This document shows positions 22,278 through 34,268 of a stretch of DNA of 64,000 bases, piece after piece. This stretch comes from Lathyrus oleraceus (Eukaryota > Streptophyta > Magnoliopsida > Fabales > Fabaceae). The position numbers and the translations under genes were made by a program. Location: positions 88,346,944-88,410,943 of the forward strand of contig NC_066582.1 of assembly GCF_024323335.1 (NCBI RefSeq), written 5' to 3'. How positions within the stretch are numbered: the first letter of the stretch is position 1; every line of letters begins with the position of its first letter. A model generated the notes under the pieces. The model was given only the letters and a program-made list of their open reading frames with translations. It was not told the origin of the DNA and ran no database searches.

Positions 22278-25200
22278 CACTTGCTTGCTTCACTTGAAAT
22301 GATCCATGAATCAACCTGAAATGTTGTTGAACTGAAAACCAAACCTCTCACCAAAGGAACTATTTCATTTTCATTCAAAATTCTCAAATCTGAAATTCAA
22401 CTAAATCTGGTTGAATTTCTAGATCTAAAGTTCCTAGACCTCTCTCTCATAATCCATTGAAGCTCTGTTTGGCCAAAGGAAGCAAGGAAGCAAGCTCAGA
22501 TCACCACAATCCAAAGGTTCTCTTCAACTGGTTTTTTCTTCGAAACTCACTATTTCTTGATCTATTTGCTTGAATATTGTGTTGGTTGAAGTCCTCTTCA
22601 TAGAGGCAATTGTTTTGAATGCTCAATTGTTGAAATCCATGAAGTTCAGCATGAACACCATGATTTTCTCTCTCTGATTTCTCTCTATATGAGGATCTAG
22701 AGAAGAAACCAATGGTACAGGGATGATGTACATCATCCCAGCTTTCCAATGATATGAGGATCGCTTCATTTGGTTAAGTTTTCATTACCTGCAATTTTGG
22801 CCGGAATCTTCATGCTCACCAGAGAAGATGGTGGCTCCGGTCACCGTCCCTTTGCCAGATGCATCGTGAGCCCTTTGATCTGATCTCCAGATTCAATCTC
22901 CACTGTCCAATGTTATGACTTTGTGTTAATGTGTGTGTGACGCATTGACTTGGACGTACCATGAACGCGCGCTTCTGGAGTGTTTGATCAGCCACGTCAA
23001 TTAATGAGGCTTGATCAGACGCTCCTTGTTTTTTTGATTTTTCTAATTTCTATTTTAATTTCTTTTATTTCCTTTATTTTCAAAAATTCATAACTTCTTC
23101 ATTTTAATTCCAAAAAATATGGGACCAATTGCATTCTTCTCCAAATAAATTCTAGTTTCTAAATTTGATTTTTAATATTTTTTATTTTGTCATTTGATAT
23201 TTTTTGTGAATTTTCTCTTTTCTGGTTATTTTTAATTCATTTTAAATAGTTTTTGATATTCAAAAAATACAAAAATATTTTCCTAACCTATTTGAATGAT
23301 GACGGGTCTATGAAAAATATTCTCATCAATTTTTTAATTGATTTGAGATTTATTTGAGATTTTAGTTCAATTAGGTTATTTTTATTCATTTTTAATTGAT
23401 TAAAAATAGTTTCTGACTTTTAAAAATGCTGAAATTTTATGTCAAACTTTGTTTGACCTTGTTGAACTTGGGATAAATCACTTGGACCTTTCAAGGTTGA
23501 TTTGAAGTGATTTTGAAGTTTGACCTTTCTTTTATTTTTAATTCAAGTTTATTTCGATATTAAAAATGCCAAAAATATTTTGATTATTATTTGACCTCCA
23601 ATCTTCATCCCATTTCTGGTTTCTCATTGTTTGACTTTGACATTCAATGTCATTTGGTCAACACACATGAATTGGTACATTTTATTTCACCTTATGCACT
23701 TTATTCTTTCCTTTTCCATTATCCATTATTCATCTCTTTCTTCTTCTTCTTCTTCTTTTTCTTTTTGACCAATGAGTTGAAGGTTGATAAGTTAGCATTG
23801 ATTAGGGAGACTTAATCTTCCTTGATTCAAATCTAATTCATCTTGATCAATTGATCAAGTGAATGGCTTTGCATTAAGGATAGGTTGTTTCCTAAACATG
23901 CAAAAGGCTTAAACCAATACAAGATCAATTCTCTTCTTCTTTTTTGGCATGGAAAGTTGTTGGAACTTGGTTCACTAATCAAGAATTCTAACTTGTGTTG
24001 TTGCCTATATTATTATTGACCGGCCTCAGATAGTTGTGACTTCTACATAAGTCCAATTACGATTGCTTAACATAGCGCTAAATTTGCCTTATGGCACACT
24101 AACTACTAACACTAACTATTAACCATTAACATTTACTTTTGCTCTTTACTTTTATGCAATTTACTATTCTTGCACATATTATCCATTTGCTTTTTCCTTT
24201 GCTCACTTGAGCACATGTTTATGTTAATGCAATTTGCCTTTTGCTCACTTGAGCACATACTTGTGTATATACTGTTGTGTTTGTGTTTTGTTTGATTGTT
24301 GTGAACCAAATGCAAAAAATGGACAAATGGACTTAGATCCTAGGACTTTACCCAAGCTAATGGAGTTTGAAGAGCAACTAGGCCTCATGCCTTTAGAATG
24401 CTTAAATGTCAAAGAGCAACTAGGCCTCATGCCTTTAGAGTGCTTAAAACTTGAAGATGAACATTTAAAGGACCATATTCTAAACTCCCTCTTGTCCATT
24501 CTTTGATTGTTAATAGAACTTTTTGATGTGTGTTGTCTTTGTGCTAGGGACTCTAACATTGAGCCAATTTGGGGAACCATTGCCATGGGCTTCCAAGAGA
24601 GAGAAATCCAAGATTCATTAAGGAGTTTGCTAAGAGACTTGTTTGTTGATTGCTCAAGTTTATGCTTATGTGATTGCTTATTCCAAAGGATAGGAGCTAC
24701 TTGGATCATCAATATGATCTCAAGAGGGGAACTCCATTTGTGGTTTTGTTTCTTATTCCTTACCTCTTTGCATGTTTAGGACTCTAGCCATTCTTCTTCT
24801 TCTCTCCACTCTAACCCAAGCCAAAGCTTTTGTGCAAACATTTAATACTTGTTTTCAACATTAGAAACCTAAGCCTTATGCTTTTGATTTTCAAACTCCC
24901 TTTTCTTAATACTCATTTTGAATTGAATCTCTAAGTCAACTTTGACCATATTTTGTATATACTTTTCATTGGTAAATATAACCCATTCAAATGTCTTTTG
25001 TGGTTTCAATGTCCACTCTCTTAATCAAAACTTATTCATAACCTTTAGCTATTAGGTTTGAGTTATCCTTGTGGTAGATGTAATACTCACCTATATCCTT
25101 AGTGATGGACAATGAGTCTTCCATGCTTATTATAGGGTTAACCCCTCACTAGCATGTTGAAGCTATCCTCACATGATGGATTTGTGGTTTTAGGTTGAGT

Positions 25201-25455
25201 TTTCTCCCTTGGATAACAAAAGACCTTAAGGCTTTTTGACCAATCAATTCACCAACTCATTTTGAAATTTTTATTCCGTACTACGAGGTTTTGATCCTAA
25301 TCTTCTTAAGATGGTACGTAGGCAATGGGTTTATCCATCCAAACACAAAATGTAAATAAACTTGTATATTCTCTTCTCATCTCTTCAATCATGTTTGCAC
25401 AAACAAATGTTTTCACAAAAAAACAACAACCTTACAACAAGTATGAAAAGGGCTC

Positions 25456-25471
25456 CCTAGGAGTACCTAGG
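25456..25471 (+). other. Conserved AGTA-loop hairpin of Ogre LTR (copy 3)
   Basis: CCTAGG-AGTA-CCTAGG, 159 bp before the PBS-like TGGAGACTC within the LTR. Identical in stem and loop to copies at 2943 and 63313. Confidence 0.65.
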
Positions 25472-25691
25472 ATGTTTTAGGTGCCTAACACCTTCCCATT
25501 GCATAACCAACCCCCTTACCCAGATCTCTGACATTTTTACTAGTTTTTGATTTGATAAAACTTTTAGGTTTTTGTTCGCTTTCTAACCATTCCTTTGGAT
25601 AAATAGAAGTGCGGTGGAGACTCGACTTGTATGATTTACCTTAGATTTAGTCAATATCTCTAATGGAAACGAATACCCCGCTACAGAAAAG

Positions 25692-25710
25692 TGGCGACTC
25701 TGCTGGGGAC
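25692..25710 (+). other. Primer-binding site of Ogre-1
   Basis: TGGCGACTCTGCTGGGGAC, six bases after the LTR end. The same string stands at the equivalent place after the Ogre-2 and Ogre-3 LTRs. Ogre elements are reported to use a tRNA-Arg primer. I did not check the tRNA match. Confidence 0.8.
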
Positions 25711-26600
25711 GATTTGTCTAGTGGGTTTTTGCCTACTTTTTATATTGTGTTGTATTGTATTGTATATTGTTTTGTGACATATTTTTGTGCAATTTGGGAT
25801 TACTGTATTGTATGTAATGATTGAATTGCTTGAATATTAATTCCTTGTATGCTTGGTGATCTTTGTGAGATGAGTTCTATACCCGAACTCGAGTGCACTT
25901 AGGATAGGAGAATGGCATAGTCTTGTTGACATGTGTGGAGTTATTCCTTAGCAAGTTGACTTGCAAGCCCATTCACTTGGTGAAGGTCATGTTGGGATCA
26001 ATAATGTCACACAAGTAGTTGTGGTTAGACATTACTCTTTCCAATATAGACCTTAGAAGCCAAGGACCTTAGTTTACCAAACCCATCTTGGCCTATTCTT
26101 AGGAGGTAGTGCGAAAGTCGTTCAAGTGTAAGATTTGATACGATTGTTACGCGATACTACACTCATAAGAGTCTCTCTTGAGAATATTTTTGGAATACGA
26201 GTAGTTATTTCTCCGACAATATCCGAAAGATGGGATGATGACTATGGGAACCTTTTGTAGAACATGTTTGGCAGGTTTAAACCCTAGTACACTCCCTTTG
26301 GGTGGTTCTTAACCGAGACTCCATGCTCGTGACTCGCAACAAACCCTTGATTCATGGTTGATCCATTCATGTATCCTTAATATCAATGGAACTTGGGTTT
26401 TGATAAGGTATAAACCATAATCCACCAAAATGGATGATTGATATTAAGGATAACATGATCCATCCCATGACCTTTGTTTGGTGTTCTTTGCTTGATCCTT
26501 GAGTGTGATTGTTGCTTTCATGCACCCATTTGCATCCATATCATCAATAATAAGAAAAAAGTTCAAGGAATTTAAGAGGTCTATTTGCAAATTTTCAGAC
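25711..26600 (+). other. Untranslated leader of Ogre-1
   Basis: No gene. The first about 430 bp are clearly homologous to the leader after Ogre-3's PBS (63575-64000), for example GAGATGAGTTCTATACCCGA and AGGATAGGAGAATGGCATAG. This shows that Ogre-1 and Ogre-3 belong to one family. Imperfect ATGs occur, and the frame used by ORF1 is open from 26499. Confidence 0.75.
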
Positions 26601-27994
26601 ATGGAAAGACAAAGAAGGAATACAAAGAAGTACAGCTTCAGACAACCAGACTTGAAAGAGTTAAGGAATTTGACATCCTATGTACTAGATCCCTTGGGTT
26701 TCAAGGCTCATTTTGGGAAGCTTCTTCCTCTTCTGACTACTCAGGTGGATGAAAGGTTGATGAGTGTATTGGTGCAGTTTTATGATCCTTTGTACCATTA
26801 CTTCACATTTCCGGATTTTCAGCTTTTGCCCACGCTTGAGGAGTATGCCTATCTTATGGGTATACCTATTCTAGACCAGTTGTCGTTCAGTGACTTGGAG
26901 AGTATTCCTACTTCTCAAGAGATAGCAGACATGTTGCATATAGATGAATCTCTGGTTGGTGCTCATATGACTATTAAAGGTGGAATTCAAGGTCTCCCTT
27001 CTGAATTCCTCATTACTCAAGCTATTATGTATGGGAAGGCCATGAGTGAGGACGCCTTTGAGGCCATATTTGTACTTCTCATCTATCGGTTAGTATTGTT
27101 CCCGTTCCGACTCTGTTAGGTGACACTTATTTTTCTTTGCATATGAGGAATGCAAAGGGTGGTGGTGCCATTGTGTGTTGTTTGCCTCTGTTGTATAAGT
27201 GGTTTATTTCTCACTTACCACATATGGTCGCCTTCAAAGAAAACAAGGGATGTCTACGGTGGTCCACGAGGCTCATGTCTCTCACTAATGATGATATCTC
27301 TTGGTACAACCGTGTGTATGATGGTGTGCAGATTATCGACTCTTGTGGTGAATTCTCCAATGTACCTCTTCTTGGTACACGTGGTGGGATTAACTACAAC
27401 CCTGTTTTGGCACGTCGTCAGCTTGGGTTCCCCCTAAAGGATAAACCCAATAACATTCTATTAGAGGGTGTGTTCTTTAAGGAGGGTAAAGATCCCCAAG
27501 GCTTGAAAGCTAGGATGATCCGCGCTTGGCGCAAGATTCATAGGAAAGGAAGGAATGAGTTGGGTCCTAAGAATTGTGTCGCTTTGGAGCCTTACACTGC
27601 TTGGGTTAGGAAGAGAGCGTCTGAGTATCTCATGTCGTACGAGTATCCGAGACCTACACCTTTGGTTATGGTTGGGCCTTCAACCCTCCCTAACTAAGGA
27701 GTAGAGGAGTTGAGAGACGAAGACCGTTCACGTGCCTGGATCCGCGAACGAGAAGAGTTACTTCAGCAGATCAAGGAAAAGGATGCTTTGATTGAGTTCC
27801 TCGAGCATCAGGTTATTGATGATCCTAATGATGCATGGACTTCTCTACTTCCTAAGTCTTCCAAGTTCTGGAAGAGGAAGTACGATCAACTCGCCAAGGA
27901 GAAGGCAGATATGGAGGCAGCCTATGAGGAGGAGGTGAAGAGGCTTCATGCATCTTATCTTCCTGTGTCCCGAGCTTTAGATGATTACTTCTAG
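26601..27994 (+). pseudogene. Ogre-1 ORF1 (function unknown), one deletion/frameshift and one stop
   Basis: This is the extra ORF that Ogre elements carry upstream of gag. Its role is not established. I take ATG 26601 (MERQRRNTKKYSFRQ) as the start, and the in-frame ATG at 26499 lies in leader-like text. The first part to about 27100 contains FYDPLYHYFTFPDFQLLPTL and EEYAYLMGIPI, the pattern I know from legume DUF7745-like proteins. Frame 3 then gives way to frame 2 at about 27100-27130, where a short deletion seems to remove residues between VLFP and the LGDTYFSLHMRN-like text. The second part (27137-27697) is dense with aromatic and basic residues. TAA at 27695-27697 stops it, but the same frame stays open to 27994, encoding a charged coiled coil (EREELLQQIKEKDALIEFLE). 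Confidence 0.7.
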
Positions 27995-28198
27995 GGATCC
28001 ATAGGATGATTATTTTCCTTTTCTCTTGTATATGGTTACCAATGTTGTACTTCTTTGATGTAAAACTATTTTCCAGATATTAGTGACAAGATACTTTCAT
28101 ATATGATAAATGTTTAATACTTCCAAATTTTTGCAAATAAGACTCTAAAGTTCCGTTGAAATAAAAAACAAATCATATGCACGAGCATTGCATGCATC
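27995..28198 (+). other. Spacer between ORF1 and gag
   Basis: About 200 bp, AT-rich, no coding signal. GTGCATAAGCAG/GTTTTG at 28200-28217 resembles a 3' splice site at the start of the gag frame, but I see no partner donor that would settle it. Confidence 0.4.
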
Positions 28199-31100
28199 AT
28201 GTGCATAAGCAGGTTTTGTTCCCGGCTTCTTGTCCTTTGGTCTAACTTTGTGTTCTTCATTTATGGAGTCATTCTAGAACAAGAAAACCGCGAGCTGACA
28301 GAGGAAGTAGCTAGGTTAACTGCCTTGATGGAGTCATTCTTGGCCGCTCAGAGCCAATCTTCTCCAACGCCATCAACTCCTCCCCAGAGGACGGTCATTT
28401 CTGAGATCGTGACTTCTATTGTGCCTGCTGCAACGGCTCATTTTGCGTCATCTATGCCAGCCGGGTTCCCTTGGGGAATGCCCCCCAACTTTGTACCAGA
28501 GGGTTTCACCCCTACTCTTGCTTCTCTGCCGGCATCTAGCCCGGTCCTTTCTGTGCCACCTCCCGTTGTGCACACGTTACCAAGGGTCGAAGATACCATT
28601 TACCACTCTAAGCCATCTGAGGGCCCAGACGTTTATGAAAAGATGGATGATATGAAGGACCAATTCCTTGAGCTTCGCAAGGAACTGAAAACTTTGAGGG
28701 GGAAAGACCTATTTGGTAAAAGTGTTGTTGAGTTGTGCCTTGTGCCCAACGTGAAGATCCCTATTAAATTCAAAGTGTCTGACTTTGAGAAGTATAAGGG
28801 AAACACATGCCCACTCAGCCATCTTGTGATGTATGCTCGCAAGATGTCAACGCAAACTGACAATGACCAACTGCTCATCCATTATTTCCAAGATAGTCTG
28901 TCCGGTGCCGCTCTCCGGTGGTACATGGGTTTGGAGAGTTCGAACATCCGATCTTTCAACGACCTTGGCGAGGCCTTCATCAAGAAATATAAATACAATG
29001 TGGATATGGCTCCTGATAGGGACCAGCTGAGAGCAATGTCGTAGAAGGATAAAGAGACCTTCAAAGAGTACGCCCAAAGATGGAGCGAGTTGGCAGCCCA
29101 GATAGTGCCTCCCCTAGAGGAAAAAGAGATGACCAAGATCTTCCTAAAGACCTTGAGCTCATTTTATTACGAGAGAATGATAGCCAGTGCTCCCTCACAC
29201 TTCACCGAGATGGTGAATATGGGGATGAGATTGGAAGAAGGAGTCCGTGAAGGACGCTTAACCCGAGACGAAGGCTCTTCGGCAAAGAGATATGGAAGCT
29301 TTACGAAGAAGAAGGAGGGAGAGGCACATGCCGTGTCTTCCCATGTCAAAAGAAGACCCTCTGTGAAGAGGAAGATTGCTCGTCCAGTCAACAGTCAGCA
29401 TCAGGTGGCTCATATAGCACCTGTTTTCAGGGAAGCTCAACAGTATCAACCACCGCAAACTCAGCAATATCAACAACAACAGCGTCCACAACAACAGGCC
29501 TATCAGCCTCGAAATAACAACAACAATGCCAACACCAGCTATGAGAGAAAGAGGGTCACCTTTAATCCAATTCCGATGACTTATGCCAAACTCTATCCAT
29601 CTCTGATCGATAGAAAGTTGATCACGCCGCGAGACCCTCCCGCTGTACCTGCTAACCCTCAGTGGTGGTACAAGCCTGAGCTTCATTGCGTGTATCGTTC
29701 CGGTGCTTCCGGACACGACGTAGAGAACTGTTATCCCTTGAAGACCAAGGTGAAAGACCTTGTGAGAAGCGGGATTTTATTTTACGAGGATGTCGGTCCA
29801 AACGTAAAGAAGAACCCATTGCCCGAGCATGGGAAGTCTGTCAATATGGTCCGGGGCTGCCCTAGCAAGTACAAGGTGAAATATGTCAGTCATATCCGGT
29901 AATCGCTGGTTGAGATGCATAGATTGCTATGTGACTATAGCCATTATTAACATGACCATGATAGATGCAAAGTCTGTTCCGTCAATCAGAGAGGATGTTG
30001 CCAGGTGCGCAAAGATGTGCAAGAGATGTTGGACGAAGGAGTCATTGAGATCCTTAAAAATAGAAATGTTGACGAAGATGAGCTCGAAGTCAATGTGATT
30101 TCCCTGGCATTCCGGATACCTGAGCCTGTTGTCATCAAGTATGATGGTAGCAAGCAGAAGGTTGCTCTTGCTCTCGTCATCAAACCTGTCGGACCTGTAC
30201 CGTACTCCTCCGAGAAGGCGGTTCCCTATCGCTACAATGTTGTAGCAGTGGAAAATGGGAAAGAGGTGTTCTTGCCCTCTTCATCTGTTGTCAACATTGC
30301 TGACGTCAGTGGGTTGACCCGAAGCGGTCGTGTATTTTCAGCACCGTCAAAGCCTTAAGCTGATGCTCAAGGAAGTGTTGATGCTGATTTTGTTGAGCGC
30401 CCGATTGGGAATGTTGTGAGCACTCCGAATCCGGCACTTGTTGTTAAGCCCTCTTCTATGTTAAGAACTCCTGCTTCTGCTAGCCCGAGTGGCAATACAA
30501 AAGAAGACTGTGATGAGATGTTGAGGCTCATCAAGAGAAGCGAGTACAACATTGTAGACCAGCTTCTACAAACGTCATCCAAAATATCTGTGTTATCATT
30601 GCTTTTGAATTTAGAACCACACCGAGAAGCTCTGCAGAAGGTGTTGGACGTGGCGTACGTGGATCACGATGTCACGATAGAACAATTTGATAGCATTGTT
30701 GCAAACATTACCGCTTGTAACAACTTGAGTTTTTGTGACTCTGATCTCCCCGAGGAGGGAAGAGACCACAACTTGGCTTTACACATATCTATGGGTTGCA
30801 AAGACGACGCCATGTCCAATGTTCTGGTGGACACTGGGTCATCATTGAATGTATTGCCGAAATCCACTCTTGCGAAGCTGTCATATCAAGGGCCTCCCAT
30901 GAGGCAGAGTGGAGTAGTTGTGAAGGCTTTCGATGGGTCTCGCAAAACTGTGATTGGTGAAGTTGATCTCCCAGTCAAAATCGGACCAAGTGATTTCCAG
31001 ATTACCTTCCAGGTTATGGATATTCGCCCATCGTATAGCTGTCTTTTGGGCAGACCATGGATTCACGAGGCGGCGCCGTGACATCCACCCTACACCAGAA

Positions 31101-31556
31101 ATTACAATTTGTAAAGAATAAGAAGCTGGTGGTGGTAGGGGGAAAAAAGGCTCTCCTGGTTAGCCATTTGTCTTCCTTCTCTTATATAGATGCTGAGGAT
31201 GAAGTTGGAACTCCATTCCAAGCTTTATCTATTGCTGAGCCTATTAAGAAGGGAACTTCTTCATTTGCTTCCTACAAAGATGCAAAGTTGGCCATTGAGC
31301 ATGGCGCAACTGCTGGTTTGGGGCAAATGATTGAGTTAAAAGACAACAAGTCCTGGGCTGGCATAGGTTATTCTTCTGGGGTTTCCAATACGCAAGGGTT
31401 GTTCAAGAGTGGAGGTTTCATCCACACCAATCAAGACGAGGAGGTTGCTGCTATCATGGAAGAAGACAAAGAGGATTCTGGCAACTTTGTCATCCCTGGA
31501 GGGATCTGCAATAATTGGGTCGCTGTGGATATTCCAACAGTTATCCATAAGTCAAA
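28199..31556 (+). pseudogene. gag-pro: Ogre-1 gag-protease, with in-frame stops and one frameshift
   Basis: Frame 2 runs from 28199 to about 31070. An N-terminal coiled coil (EQENRELTEEVARLTALMES) and a Pro-rich linker lead to the capsid domain (about 28740-29200, including NDQLLIHYFQDSLSGAALRWY). A Gln-rich linker follows, then a single degenerate zinc knuckle (CVYRSGASGHDVENC, about 29689-29733) whose first His position is Arg. The protease active site DTGS is at 30830-30841. Stops in the otherwise conserved frame are TAG 29042, TAA 29900, TAA 29948 and TAA 30356. A one-base loss near 31070 (HEA-GAV) moves the frame to 1, which stays open to the intron donor at 31556. The likely original codon at 29042 is CAG. 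The product would be truncated. Confidence 0.8.
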
Positions 31557-31821
31557 GTAATGTTCATTGTGTTTAAAAACCCTTCTCCCATGCCAAAAGG
31601 AGAAGTGATGACATTGTTGGCGCATAAATACAATGATATTTTCATTCAATAGATTCATGTTAAATGTTTGTTTTTCCAATTATTTTCCCTTTTCGCTTTT
31701 TGCATGAAATTGGTGAACACATAAAACCCTTTAAGATAAAATAAAATCAATCTTTTCATCTGCATAATGATTTGCCTTGCTTGAATTCTAAAAGTTCTTT
31801 ATATCCAAAAACATTATGCAG
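31557..31821 (+). other. Predicted Ogre-1 intron (265 bp) between protease and RT
   Basis: The donor is CAAA/GTAATG and the acceptor is CATTATGCAG/G. Reading through would hit TAA at 31558. Splicing joins AA to GTTG as AAG-TTG and continues directly into the conserved pre-RT frame (LIKPIEHNDP). Ogre elements are known to have an intron at exactly this place, which allows Gag-Pro and Gag-Pro-Pol to be made from different RNAs. Confidence 0.75.
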
Positions 31822-34268
31822 GTTGATCAAACCCATTGAACATAATGATCCAACACCATCTCCCAACTTTGAATTCCCGGTATTTGAGGCGGAAGAAGAT
31901 GATGATGAAGAGATTCCTGACGAGAGATTACCCGTCTACTTGAGCATGAAGAGAAGATCATTCAGCCGCATCTTGAGAATCTGGAAACAATCAACTTGGG
32001 GTCTGAGGATTGTGTGCGAGAAGTGAAGATTGGGGCACTCCTGGAAGAGTCTGTTAAGAAGGGGTTGATTGAGTTGCTACGAGAATACGTCGATGTCTTT
32101 GCCTGGTCATATGAAGACATGCCTGGTCTAGATACTGATATTGTACAACATTTCCTACCTTTGAAACCTGAGTGCGTGCCTGTGAAACAGAAGCTCAGAA
32201 GAACTCATCCTGATATGGCAGTAAAGATCAAAGAGGAAGTTCATAAGCAAATTCATGCGGGGTTTCTGGTGACTTCTACGTATCCTTAGTGGGTGACCAA
32301 TATTGTGCCCGTGCCTAAGAAAGATGGAAAAGTCCGAATGTGTGTGGACTATAGAGACTTGAATAAGGCTACTCCGAAAGATGATTTCCCTCTACCACAT
32401 ATTGATATATTGGTAGATAATATGGCTAAATCCAATGTCTTCTAATTTATGGATGGATTTTCCAGATATAATCAGATTAAAATGGCACCCGAGGATATGG
32501 AGAAGACAACATTCATCACACCTTGGGGAACATTCTGTTATCGAGTGATGCCCTTCGGTTTGAAGAACGCCGGAGCCACGTATCAACGAGCTATGACTAC
32601 CTTGTTTCATGATATGATGCACAAGGAGATTGAGGTGTATGTTGATGATATGATTTCGAAATCAAGAACGGAAGTTGAACATGTAGGGCACCTGTTGAAG
32701 CTTTTTCAGCGTTTGAGAAAGTATAAGCTTCGTCTGAATCCAAACAAGTGCACATTTGGAGTCCGTTCCGGTAAGTTATTGGGCTTTATTGTCAGTGAAA
32801 GAGGTATTGAGGTTGATCCTGCAAAGGTCAAAGCAATACAAGAGATGTCTGCACCGAGAACTAAGAAGCAAGTCTGAGGTTTTCTTGGCCGCTTGAATTA
32901 CATTTCCAGATTCATATCCCACATGACTGCCACATGTGCACCGATATTCAAGCTCCTCTGGAAAGATCAGTCTCATGATTGGACTGAGGATTTCCAGAAA
33001 GCTTTTTACAGTATTAAAGAGTATCTATCTGAGCCTCCGATCCTGTCTCCGCCCGTGGAAGGAAGACCATCGATTATGTATCTGACTGTTCTTGAAGACT
33101 CAATGGGTTGTGTCCTTGGTCAGCAAGAAGAATCAGGGAAGAAAGAGTATGTTATTTACTATTTGAGCAAGAAGTTCACTGATTGTGAGTCTCGATACTC
33201 AATGCTTGAGAAGACATGATGTGCTTTGGCTTGGGCTGCTAAGCGCTTACGCCAGTATATGTTAAATCATACGACTTGGTTGATATCCAGAATGGATCCA
33301 ATCAAGTACACTTTTGAGAAACCTGCTTTAACAGGGAGGATTGCCCGTTGGCAGATGTTGTTATCTGAGTATGATATTGAGTATTGAGCTCAAAAGGCTA
33401 TTAAAGGTAGTATCCTGGCTGATCACTTGGCACATCAGCCGATTGAGGATTATCAGTCAGTTCAGTATGACTTCCCAGATGAGGAGATTATGTATTTGAA
33501 AATGAAAGATTGTGATGAGCCTACGCTTGATGAAGGGCCAGAGCCTGGTTCCCGTTGGAGCATGGTATTTGATGGCACTGTAAATCAATATGGAAATGGT
33601 ATTGGGGCAGTAATTATTACTCCTCAGGGCACAAATTTTCCTTTCACAACGAGGCTAACTTTCAAATGCACGAATAATATGGCTGAGTATGAAGCTTGTA
33701 TTATGGGATTGGAGGAGTGCATTGATCTAAGGATCAAGCATCTTGATATATATGGTGATTCGGCCCTCGTTATTAATCAGATTAAAGGTGAGTGGGAAAC
33801 GAATCAGCATGGCCTCATTCCATATAGGGATTATGCGAGGAGGATTTCAACATTCTTTACTGAGGTTGACTTCCATCATATTCCTCGAGATGAGAATCGG
33901 ATGGCAGATGCCCTTGCTACACTTGCTTCAATGATTGTGGTTAGACTCTGGAATGAAGTTCCCAATATCACTGTGATGTGCTTGGACAGACCAGCTCATG
34001 TATTTACAGTAGAGGAAGTGCAAGATAATAAGCCATGGTATTATGATATCAAGTGTTTCCTTCAGAGCCAGATTTACCCGCCTGGGGCATCTGTGAAAGA
34101 TAGGAAGACTCTGAGGAGATTATCAGGAAGTTTTTACCTCAATAGTGATGTACTCTACAAGAGAAACTTTGACATGGTTCTGCTCAGATGCATGGATAGA
34201 CACAAAGCAGACCTGTTGATGTCTGAGGTCCATGAGGGTTCATTTGGTACTCATTCCAATGGACACGC
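31822..34268 (+). pseudogene. pol: Ogre-1 pol, part 1: RT, RNase H, archaeal-type RNase H, start of integrase
   Basis: After an acidic linker a frameshift near 31930 moves the reading from frame 2 to frame 1, used up to 34268. RT runs from about 32170 to 32860, with PKKDGKVRMCVDYRDLNKAT, MPFGLKNAGATYQ and the catalytic YVDD at 32638-32649. The first RNase H spans about 32893-33400 (YLSKKFTDCESRYSMLE). The second, archaeal-type RNase H spans about 33541-33960 (MVFDGT, NNMAEYEA, YGDSALV, DENRMADALA), a mark of the Tat/Ogre lineage. The integrase zinc region begins at about 34130. Stops are TAG 32287, TAA 32443, TGA 32875, TGA 33217 and TGA 33385. Tekay-A follows directly after ...HSNGHA. Confidence 0.85.
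34264..34268 (+). repeat. Target-site duplication of Tekay-A, left copy
   Basis: CACGC, repeated at 42695-42699. Removing the insert and one copy restores a continuous integrase reading frame of Ogre-1. Confidence 0.95.

Larger units (their letters stand above)
20752..25685 (+). mobile_element. 5' LTR of Ogre-1 (4,934 bp)
   Basis: The stretch starts TGTAAGACCCCAATTTT and ends CCCGCTACA. It is followed after GAAAAG by the PBS, so it is complete. It contains a TATA box (22270-22277), the hairpin at 25456-25471, a poly(A)-like GGATAAATAGAAG (about 25597) and an imperfect PBS copy TGGAGACTC (25615-25623). A TTC-run lies near 23740. A duplicated string of about 55 bp (GAGCAACTAGGCCTCATGCC...) occurs at 24373 and 24415. 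Open stretches inside (such as 21878-22297) have no domains and are read as LTR sequence. Confidence 0.9.

Noticed and set aside
21878..22297. 139-codon open stretch in the Ogre-1 LTR
   Set aside because: It lies upstream of the LTR TATA box and is not conserved in the other Ogre LTRs. No domain.
24234..24506. Open stretch with repeated EQLGLMPLECL text in the Ogre-1 LTR
   Set aside because: It derives from a short tandem duplication in the LTR. It is not conserved in the related LTR at 1-3172 and shows no domain.
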